Assembly (NCBI GenBank): GCA_030153045.1
Contig: JASLID010000020.1
Coordinates: 1-64,000 of the forward strand
DNA: 64,000 nucleotides
Source of the DNA: Flavobacterium sp.
GTDB taxonomy: Bacteria; Bacteroidota; Bacteroidia; Flavobacteriales; Flavobacteriaceae
Reading direction: 5' to 3'
The translations under genes were made by a program, and so were the position numbers. The notes under the pieces were generated by a model. That model saw only the letters and a program-made list of their open reading frames with translations. It was not told the origin of the DNA and ran no database searches. How positions within the stretch are numbered: the first letter of the stretch is position 1; each line of letters opens with the position of its first letter. This document shows positions 58,024 to 64,000 of this stretch, piece by piece.

Positions 58024-60315
58024 TTATTTTTGAGCCGCTTTAAATTTTTTCTCTTTTTCCTGTGCATCAACAACAGCTACTGCTGCCATGTTTACCATTT
58101 CTTCTACACTTGCTCCTAATTGAAAAATATGTACTGGTTTGTCCATTCCTAACATGATAGGTCCAATCGAATCTACTTTATATAGTTCTTTAAGCATTTT
58201 ATAAGTAATATTGGCCGATTCTAAATTTGGAAACACCAATGTATTCACCTTATGTCCAGCTAATTTTGAAAAAGGAAACTTACTTTTTAGCATGTCTGGA
58301 TTCAGTGCAAAATCAGTTTGAATTTCACCATCGACAATTAAATCCGGGTATTCAGTATGAAGATATTTAACGGCTTCACGGACTTTTGCAGCACCTTCGT
58401 TACTTGATGATCCGAAATTTGAAAAAGAAACCATCGCAATGACCGGTTCCATACCAAACATCCTCACTGTTTTTGCCGTCATTAATGCAATTTTGGCTAA
58501 TTCATCTGCGGTTGGATTAACATTAATAGCAGTATCTGATAAAAACATAGGTCCACGTGGAGTCATCATCATATTAGTTGTAGCCATTCGGGTTGCGCCT
58601 GGCGCTTTTCCAACTAACTCCATCATTGGTTTTACTACTGACGGATAACTTCTGGAATAACCTGTTACCAAGGCATCAGCCTCACCTTCATTAACCATCA
58701 TGGCAGCAAAATAATTACGTTCACGCATCCATTTTTGCGCATCTAACAAGGTAATTCCTCTGCGGCGACGTGCTTTCCAATATATCTCAGCAAAACGCAA
58801 TCTACGAGCATCTTCTTCTTTTGTTTTTGGATCAAAAATAGCGACTTCGGCATCAAAACCTAATTCTTCTTTTAGTTCCAAAATAATTTCTCGGTTTCCA
58901 AGTAAAATAGGAATTCCAATACCTTCCTCGTTTACAATTTGAGCAGCTTTCAATACATCTAAATGATCTGCTTCTGCAAAAATAATACGCTTCGGATCGG
59001 TTTTAGCTCTATTGGCTAACAAGCGAACCATTTTATTATCTGAACCTAATCGTTCAAGAAGCTCATCTTTGTATTTTTCCCAATCGGTAATTTCTATTTG
59101 TGCCACGCCACTTTCCATAGCGGCTTTAGCCACAGCTGGTGCAACTTCAGCAATCAATCTTGGATCAAATGGTTTTGGAATGATGTAATCTCTACCAAAG
59201 TTTAATTTGGTTTCGCCATATGCAATGTTTACTTGTTCTGGCACCGATTGTTTGGCTAGACTAGCCAATGCTTTTACAGCGGCCATTTTCATGGCCTCAT
59301 TTATTTTGGTCGCACGAACATCTAGAGCGCCACGGAAAATATATGGAAATCCTAGAACGTTATTGACCTGATTTGGATAATCTGAACGACCAGTGGCCAT
59401 GATAATATCTTTACGAGTAGAGACAGCAAGACTGTAATCGATTTCTGGAATAGGATTGGCCATGGCAAAAACAATAGGGTCATCAGCCATACCCAATAAC
59501 ATTTCTGGAGTAAGAATATTTCCAGCCGAAAGCCCTAAAAACACATCAGCATTCACTAATGCATCGTGTAAATTAATATTCGGTTTTCCTTTTGAATATC
59601 TTTTTTGTAGGTCGGACAAATCGGTTCTTTCAGAAGAAAGCACACCTTCTTTATCGAACATGACAATATTATCTGGATTCACACCCAAAAGCACATATAA
59701 ATTAGCACATGCCAAAGCTGCAGAACCCGCACCTGAAACTACTAGTTTTACATCGGCTATTTTTTTATTGGCTAATTCCAAAGCATTTAATAATGCGGCA
59801 GAAGAAATAATAGCTGTTCCGTGTTGATCGTCGTGCATCACAGGGATGTTCAATTCTTCTACTAAACGTCTTTCAATTTCGAAAGATTCTGGCGCTTTAA
59901 TATCTTCTAAATTAATTCCTCCAAAAGTTGGCGCAATGGCTTTTACGGTTTCGACAAACTTATCAATATCGGTTGCATCGACTTCGATATCAAAAACATC
60001 GATATCAGAGAAAATCTTAAACAACAATGCTTTTCCTTCCATTACTGGCTTTGAAGCTTCGGGACCAATATCCCCAAGACCCAAAACAGCAGTTCCATTA
60101 GTAATTACGGCAACTAAATTTCCTTTGGCCGTATATTTATATACATTGTTAACGTCTTTTGCAATTTCGAGACAAGGTTCGGCTACTCCTGGCGAATAGG
60201 CCAATGACAAGTCACGTTGTGTAGCGTATTTTTTTGTAGGAACAACCTGGATTTTCCCTGGTGTAGGTTTCGCGTGGTATAGTAATGCTTCTCTTCTTTT
60301 ATTGTCTTTATGCAT
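58024..60315 (-). CDS. maeB: NADP-dependent malic enzyme fused to phosphotransacetylase-like domain
   Basis: Decarboxylates malate to pyruvate with reduction of NADP. The 763-residue MaeB type has a malic enzyme half (about 1-430) with LAYSPGVAEPCLEI, GTAVLGLGDIGP and VMHDDQHGTAII, and a C-terminal phosphate acetyltransferase-like half (about 440-763) with NEGEADALVTGYSRSYPSV and MFLSDTAINVNPTADELA. In known MaeB proteins the second half is regulatory, responding to acetyl-CoA, and not a working transferase. It is monocistronic with its own promoter. Confidence 0.95.
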   Translation of the reverse strand: MHKDNKRREALLYHAKPTPGKIQVVPTKKYATQRDLSLAYSPGVAEPCLEIAKDVNNVYKYTAKGNLVAVITNGTAVLGLGDIGPEASKPVMEGKALLFKIFSDIDVFDIEVDATDIDKFVETVKAIAPTFGGINLEDIKAPESFEIERRLVEELNIPVMHDDQHGTAIISSAALLNALELANKKIADVKLVVSGAGSAALACANLYVLLGVNPDNIVMFDKEGVLSSERTDLSDLQKRYSKGKPNINLHDALVNADVFLGLSAGNILTPEMLLGMADDPIVFAMANPIPEIDYSLAVSTRKDIIMATGRSDYPNQVNNVLGFPYIFRGALDVRATKINEAMKMAAVKALASLAKQSVPEQVNIAYGETKLNFGRDYIIPKPFDPRLIAEVAPAVAKAAMESGVAQIEITDWEKYKDELLERLGSDNKMVRLLANRAKTDPKRIIFAEADHLDVLKAAQIVNEEGIGIPILLGNREIILELKEELGFDAEVAIFDPKTKEEDARRLRFAEIYWKARRRRGITLLDAQKWMRERNYFAAMMVNEGEADALVTGYSRSYPSVVKPMMELVGKAPGATRMATTNMMMTPRGPMFLSDTAINVNPTADELAKIALMTAKTVRMFGMEPVIAMVSFSNFGSSSNEGAAKVREAVKYLHTEYPDLIVDGEIQTDFALNPDMLKSKFPFSKLAGHKVNTLVFPNLESANITYKMLKELYKVDSIGPIMLGMDKPVHIFQLGASVEEMVNMAAVAVVDAQEKEKKFKAAQK

Positions 60316-60338
60316 GGTATAAAATTACTATGAATTTA

Positions 60339-60346
60339 CAAAGTTA
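60339..60346 (-). promoter_or_regulatory. Promoter -7 element for maeB
   Basis: TAACTTTG on the minus strand matches TAnnTTTG. A TTG lies about 15 bases further upstream, slightly closer than usual. Confidence 0.48.
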
Positions 60347-60400
60347 AAATATGCATTGGAACAATGAAATTTTATTGCTATTCTTTTTAGAAGATTTACC

Positions 60401-61297
60401 TTATTTTTCTAAATCAAAACGGACACGGTAGGCAACCCCTACATTAAATACAAGAGTTTTTTTTAACGGAGCGTATATTGGATTCACAAGTGACACATCG
60501 TTTGTTTTGAATTGCAATGGGTTTTTCCCCAACAAATATCCAATTTCCACAAAAATCAATATTTTTTTATACACAAAAAAATCTGTAAATAATTTCAAAT
60601 GAATATCGTCATAGCGCACATAATTATGCCCTGTTTTTTCTGAAAGATTGAAAGAAACGGTATTGGTTTTAAAATTCAAACCTGCGTATAATTTATTCTT
60701 GACAATATTATATTCGATTTTATAGTTTGCTGGCAAGGTTCCATAGAGTTTAATTCGATTTGTCGCATCCCAATCAAGTCCCAAAAGAGGCACGAAAAAA
60801 TCGCCAAAAGCTTCTCGATTGTAATACAACCCAGCTTTGAATTTTAATTTTTCATTAAGCCTATAGCTCTCTAAAAAATAACATCCGTATTGCCAATTGT
60901 TGGCACCAATAAGATTGTTACTATCAGATGCCCATTTTGAAATACCCACAAGAACTGTTGCCCATTTTTTATCTTTAGACACCCATTGAAAACCCATTGC
61001 CAAGGAAATATTTGATAGATTTGAAGAATATTCGATATCTTGATTAATTGTGCTGTTCATTTTTTCACCACCTATGCGAAATAACAATGCGTTTCCATTT
61101 TTAAATTCTTTTGGCAAAAAAAGGCTAAGGGAATAATTATCAATCTTATTTTGCCAACTTGGATTGTCTTTATAGGTTGTTGAAAGAGATTGAAAATTGA
61201 AACTAACCACATCTACGAATGGTTGAGATAGCAATTCGTCAGGAAGTAATACTACAAGAGTCACAAAAGCAAGTACTTTCAGTTTCATAAATTTCAA
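60401..61297 (-). CDS. DUF6268 outer-membrane beta-barrel protein
   Basis: A 298-residue exported protein with signal peptide (about 1-25, ending ELLSQ). The mature part is strand-rich: FNFQSLSTTYKDNP, NYSLSLFLPKEF, ISLAMGFQWVSKDKKWATVLVGI, LKFKAGLYYNREAFGDFFVPLLGLDWDATNRIKLYGTLP cut by turns, and NVGVAYRVRFDLEK at the end. This matches the DUF6268 barrel family, of unknown function. It lies 53 bases downstream of queG and may be in the same transcript. ATG 61288 (MKLKV) is an alternative start. Confidence 0.82.
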   Translation of the reverse strand: MKFMKLKVLAFVTLVVLLPDELLSQPFVDVVSFNFQSLSTTYKDNPSWQNKIDNYSLSLFLPKEFKNGNALLFRIGGEKMNSTINQDIEYSSNLSNISLAMGFQWVSKDKKWATVLVGISKWASDSNNLIGANNWQYGCYFLESYRLNEKLKFKAGLYYNREAFGDFFVPLLGLDWDATNRIKLYGTLPANYKIEYNIVKNKLYAGLNFKTNTVSFNLSEKTGHNYVRYDDIHLKLFTDFFVYKKILIFVEIGYLLGKNPLQFKTNDVSLVNPIYAPLKKTLVFNVGVAYRVRFDLEK

Positions 61298-61350
61298 TTT
61301 ACGTTGAGTAAATCTCGAATACGAAATTTCTAAGCTAAAGTTAGTGAAAA

Positions 61351-62274
61351 TTACCGCAAAAACTCAATGTTTCTTTTCAATCCCTCGAGTTTTGTTCTTT
61401 TTACCGCAGAGTTTTTAAACACTTTTTTAAAAATTTCCTCTGTTATTTCTTCCCAATCTTTTTTGGAAAAAGATAAGATTTCAGGATTAGGATTAAACAG
61501 TGGCTCGTTGTGTGCTTTTGAAAACTTATTCCACGGACAAACATCTTGACAAACATCACAGCCAAATGCCCAATCGTCGAATTTTCCTTTCATTTCTGTT
61601 GGAATATTTTCTTTTAGTTCGATGGTGAAATAGGAAATACATTTACTGCCATCAACGATATATGGAGCAACAATGGCTTCGGTAGGACAAGCATCGAGAC
61701 AAGCCGTACAGCTTCCGCAATGATCTGTCGTTGCGTAGTCGTATTCTAAATCCAAATCGACAATTAATTCGGCTATAAAATAAAAAGAACCGACTTGTTT
61801 GGTGAGTAAATTGCTGTTTTTTCCAATCCAGCCCAAACCTGATTTGGCCGCCCAAGCTTTGTCTAAAACCGGTGCCGAATCCACAAAAGCACGACCGGAA
61901 ACTTCCCCTATTTCAGTTTGAATAAAATGCAGTAATTCCTTTAATTTTTCTTTGATGACAAAATGATAATCTTGTCCGTAGGCGTATTTGGATATTTTAT
62001 AAGACTCCGTATTTTGAATTTCGGAAGGATAATAATTCAATAATAAAGAAATCACGCTTTTGGCATCGTCGACCAATAATGTTGGATTCAAACGTTTGTC
62101 AAAATGGTTTTCCATGTATGACATTTGCCCGTGCATGTTATTGTTTAACCAATTCTCCAAACGAGGTGCTTCTTCTTCTAAAAATCCAGCTTTAGATATA
62201 CCACAAGACAAAAAACCGAGGCGTTGTGCTTCGGTTTTTATGAGTTGCGTATATTTTTCTTTGTTGTTAATCAC
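61351..62274 (-). CDS. queG: Epoxyqueuosine reductase QueG
   Basis: Reduces epoxyqueuosine to queuosine at the wobble base of tRNAs, using cobalamin and two 4Fe-4S clusters. The 307-residue protein has the cluster motifs CGSCTACLDACPTEAI and GCDVCQDVCPWNKF, an Asp in the FVDSAPVLDKAWAAKSGLGWIGKNS region near residue 135, and the N-terminal SCGISKAGFLEEEAPRL. It is shorter than the E. coli protein because it lacks the C-terminal HEAT repeats. It starts two bases after the ruvB stop. Confidence 0.94.
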   Translation of the reverse strand: MINNKEKYTQLIKTEAQRLGFLSCGISKAGFLEEEAPRLENWLNNNMHGQMSYMENHFDKRLNPTLLVDDAKSVISLLLNYYPSEIQNTESYKISKYAYGQDYHFVIKEKLKELLHFIQTEIGEVSGRAFVDSAPVLDKAWAAKSGLGWIGKNSNLLTKQVGSFYFIAELIVDLDLEYDYATTDHCGSCTACLDACPTEAIVAPYIVDGSKCISYFTIELKENIPTEMKGKFDDWAFGCDVCQDVCPWNKFSKAHNEPLFNPNPEILSFSKKDWEEITEEIFKKVFKNSAVKRTKLEGLKRNIEFLR

Positions 62275-62276
62275 TT

Positions 62277-63299
62277 TTAAAATAATCCTCCTTGGATATT
62301 ATTTTTAATTCTTCCCAAATGCTTGTATGCTTTTTCTGTGACTTCGCGACCACGGGGTGTTCTCATAATGAATCCTTCCTGAATTAAAAAAGGCTCATAC
62401 ACTTCCTCAATGGTTTCACTACTTTCCGAAACAGCGGTTGCTAATGTAGACAAACCTACTGGACCTCCTTTAAATTTATCGATGATAGTGGTTAGAATTT
62501 TATTATCCATTTCGTCTAAACCGTGAGCATCTACATTTAGGGCGTTTAAGGCGAATTTGGCGATTTCAATATCGATACTTCCGTTCCCTTTAATTTGGGC
62601 AAAATCACGTACACGGCGCAACATGGCATTGGCAATACGAGGTGTGCCTCGGCTACGACCGGCAATTTCAATCGCTGCTTCCATCGTAATAGGCATTTTT
62701 AAAATCGAGGAACTTCGTTGAACAATGGTCGTTAAAAGTTCGGTATTGTAATATTGTAAACGACTTTGAATTCCGAAACGGGCACGCATTGGTGCGGTTA
62801 ACAATCCAGAACGCGTTGTGGCACCCACAAGGGTAAACGGATTTAAATTAATTTGAACAGATCTGGCATTCGGACCAGATTCGATCATGATATCTATTTT
62901 AAAATCTTCCATCGCCGAATACAGGTACTCTTCTACAATTGGACTCAATCGGTGGATTTCATCAATAAAAAGTACGTCTCTTTCGTCGAGATTCGTTAAC
63001 AAACCGGCTAAATCTCCCGGTTTATCTAATACTGGCCCTGAAGTGATTTTAATTCCTACACCTAATTCATTGGCTAAAATATTGGCTAAAGTCGTTTTTC
63101 CCAATCCTGGAGGTCCGTGAAACAAAGTATGGTCGAGTGCCTCATCTCGGAGATTGGCTGCTTGTACAAATATTTTTAGATTTTCCAAAACCTGATCTTG
63201 TCCTGTAAAATCATCAAAAGAGAGCGGTCTCAATTTTTTTTCTAAATCGAGTTCTTCGGCATTATAATTATGATTGGTAGGATCTAAATGTTCATTCAT
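62277..63299 (-). CDS. ruvB: Holliday junction branch migration helicase RuvB
   Basis: Hexameric AAA+ motor that drives branch migration with RuvA. The 340-residue protein has Walker A GPPGLGKT at 62-69, Walker B VLFIDEIHRLS, the arginine-finger region RSGLLTAPMRARFGI and the C-terminal winged helix (GPVGLSTLATAVSESSETIEEVYEP). The -7 element TATCTTTG at 63304-63311 leaves almost no leader. It is about 4.3 kb from ruvA and transcribed with queG. Confidence 0.97.
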   Translation of the reverse strand: MNEHLDPTNHNYNAEELDLEKKLRPLSFDDFTGQDQVLENLKIFVQAANLRDEALDHTLFHGPPGLGKTTLANILANELGVGIKITSGPVLDKPGDLAGLLTNLDERDVLFIDEIHRLSPIVEEYLYSAMEDFKIDIMIESGPNARSVQINLNPFTLVGATTRSGLLTAPMRARFGIQSRLQYYNTELLTTIVQRSSSILKMPITMEAAIEIAGRSRGTPRIANAMLRRVRDFAQIKGNGSIDIEIAKFALNALNVDAHGLDEMDNKILTTIIDKFKGGPVGLSTLATAVSESSETIEEVYEPFLIQEGFIMRTPRGREVTEKAYKHLGRIKNNIQGGLF

Positions 63300-63303
63300 G
63301 GGG

Positions 63304-63311
63304 CAAAGATA
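63304..63311 (-). promoter_or_regulatory. Promoter -7 element for ruvB-queG
   Basis: TATCTTTG on the minus strand matches TAnnTTTG, only five bases from the ATG at 63299. The mRNA would be leaderless or nearly so. Confidence 0.45.
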
Positions 63312-63355
63312 GAAAAAGTTTATTCGGGGAATGTAATATTGGGTTATTTGAAACG

Positions 63356-63652
63356 TTAAACATTATATCCTTTCGCTAAAATGGTTTTCCAATCTGGATG
63401 GCGTTTGACATAAGCGGCTACAAAAGGACAAAGTGGTGCTAAAGTGTAACCTTTCTCTTTTATATATTCCAACGTTTTAGAAACAATGGCAGAGCCCACA
63501 CCTTTTCCTTCTAATTCGACAGGAACTTCAGTATGGGTTAAAAACATAATATTCTCGTTAGATAAAATAAATTCAATGAATGCGATTGCACCATTGACTT
63601 TATATTCGAAACGTTTCTTGTCTTCATTTAAAACCAGTTTACTTTCTAACAT
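63356..63652 (-). CDS. GNAT-family N-acetyltransferase (YidJ/COG2388 type)
   Basis: A 98-residue small acetyltransferase-like protein. The acetyl-CoA pyrophosphate loop is ELEGKGVGSAIV, and the C-terminal part (GYTLAPLCPFVAAYVKRHPDWKTIL) is the signature of the compact YjdJ/COG2388 group. The open frame extends to 63790, but ATG 63652 gives the family length. It begins one base after the YjdI stop; YjdI and this family often sit together. Confidence 0.87.
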   Translation of the reverse strand: MLESKLVLNEDKKRFEYKVNGAIAFIEFILSNENIMFLTHTEVPVELEGKGVGSAIVSKTLEYIKEKGYTLAPLCPFVAAYVKRHPDWKTILAKGYNV

Positions 63653-63653
63653 A

Positions 63654-63887
63654 TTATTCTTTATTTTTCCCGTCTTTGTTGTAATAAACTGATAGTGCGC
63701 CTGAAGGACATTTATGCACCTGATTGACAATTTCTTCCGAAGTAGCACCTTCAGGATGAATCCAAGGCTTGTCTTTTGGTTTAAAAACATCTGCTAAACC
63801 TCGTGCGCAAATACCTGAATGAATGCACAAATCTGGTTTCCAAACGATAGTTACTTCTCCATTTGAATATTCGTGTTCTTTGCTCAT
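63654..63887 (-). CDS. YjdI-type (4Fe-4S) mono-cluster protein
   Basis: A 77-residue ferredoxin-like protein of the Fer4_19/YjdI family. Cluster cysteines are Cys21 and Cys27 in DLCIHSGICARGL and Cys60 in HKCPSGALSVYY; a His in the first motif may be the other ligand, which is inference. Its function is unknown. Operon partner of the GNAT gene. It diverges from the gene that starts at 63975. Confidence 0.88.
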   Translation of the reverse strand: MSKEHEYSNGEVTIVWKPDLCIHSGICARGLADVFKPKDKPWIHPEGATSEEIVNQVHKCPSGALSVYYNKDGKNKE

Positions 63888-63924
63888 AATTAATTGTATT
63901 TCTTGTACTAAAATTACAAAAAAA

Positions 63925-63954
63925 TTGACTGTAAACTATGTTTTTATATCTTTA
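63925..63954 (+). promoter_or_regulatory. Promoter for the gene at the window end
   Basis: TTG (63925-63927), 19-base spacer, TATCTTTA (63947-63954), one mismatch to the -7 consensus, 20 bases before ATG 63975. Confidence 0.5.
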
Positions 63955-63974
63955 TCGAAACTAACCAAAAAATT

Positions 63975-64000
63975 ATGCAAGAAGAAAAACAAACTTTTAA
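63975..64000 (+). CDS. 5' end of a CDS truncated by the window
   Basis: ATG followed by codons for Met-Gln-Glu-Glu-Lys-Gln-Thr-Phe and then the edge. Supported only by the start codon and the promoter just upstream. Product unknown. Confidence 0.45.

Noticed and set aside
1..64000. CRISPR arrays, insertion sequences, toxin-antitoxin or defence genes
   Set aside because: I looked through all regions for regularly spaced repeats, transposase or integrase motifs, and small paired genes; none was convincing.

Overview
The window is 64 kb of AT-rich chromosomal core from a member of the Bacteroidota, almost certainly Flavobacterium or a close relative. The evidence is a gliding and type IX secretion set (sprA, remB, a PorP/SprF-like protein, a T9SS type A sorting domain), lineage-typical families (DUF1573, DUF2797, DUF6089, DUF6268, DUF4403), almost no Shine-Dalgarno sequences, and promoters of the flavobacterial TTG-N17-23-TAnnTTTG form in front of many genes. 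I see no prophage, insertion sequence, integrase, CRISPR array or origin.

Layout. 1-5 kb: a truncated tRNA-Gly, mutS, a DUF1573 secreted protein, a SpoU-type RNA methyltransferase and a FolK-deoxynucleoside kinase fusion. 5-16.7 kb: SppA, an AsmA-like protein, DUF2797, an amidase, a GH3-like protein, an OmpA/PD40 protein and a T9SS cargo protein. 17-24 kb (minus strand): an unrecognised secreted protein, clpP-clpX, trigger factor, and pdxJ-hydrolase-holin-like. 24-32.4 kb (plus strand): a cell-envelope run of CBS protein, nadK, DUF6089, uppS, bamA, two Skp/OmpH chaperones and murI. 32.5-41 kb: gamma-carbonic anhydrase-like protein, PorP/SprF-like protein, a tandem-domain Nfu, dodecin, an amphipathic helical protein, tsaB, a TolC plus membrane-fusion pair without a pump, and a DUF4403 lipoprotein. 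41-46.2 kb (minus strand): a cytochrome oxidase module (ctaB, two subunit III genes, subunit IV), then an assembly-type operon (SCO-like without cysteines, SCO, DUF420, a small CxxC membrane protein). 46.3-57.9 kb (minus strand): deoC-remB, then ruvA-sprA-gcvH-vanZ. 58-64 kb: fused malic enzyme, DUF6268, queG-ruvB, YjdI-GNAT and the first codons of another gene.

The dominant theme is envelope biogenesis. Lipid carrier (UppS), outer-membrane insertase (BamA), periplasmic chaperones (Skp), peptidoglycan precursor (MurI), T9SS translocon (SprA) and gliding factor (RemB) sit beside protein quality control (Tig, ClpXP, SppA) and terminal respiration.

Most of this is conserved housekeeping. The points that merit a second look are regulatory or architectural: a cysteine-containing eight-codon leader ORF before the Nfu gene, paired repeat motifs before the ompA-like gene, promoters overlapping terminators at tig and at the SCO operon, two degraded copies of what looks like a genus-wide intergenic repeat, and two unrecognised small proteins in the oxidase assembly operon. 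I found no clearly new defence or mobile system. All family names rest on reading the sequence, with no database search.
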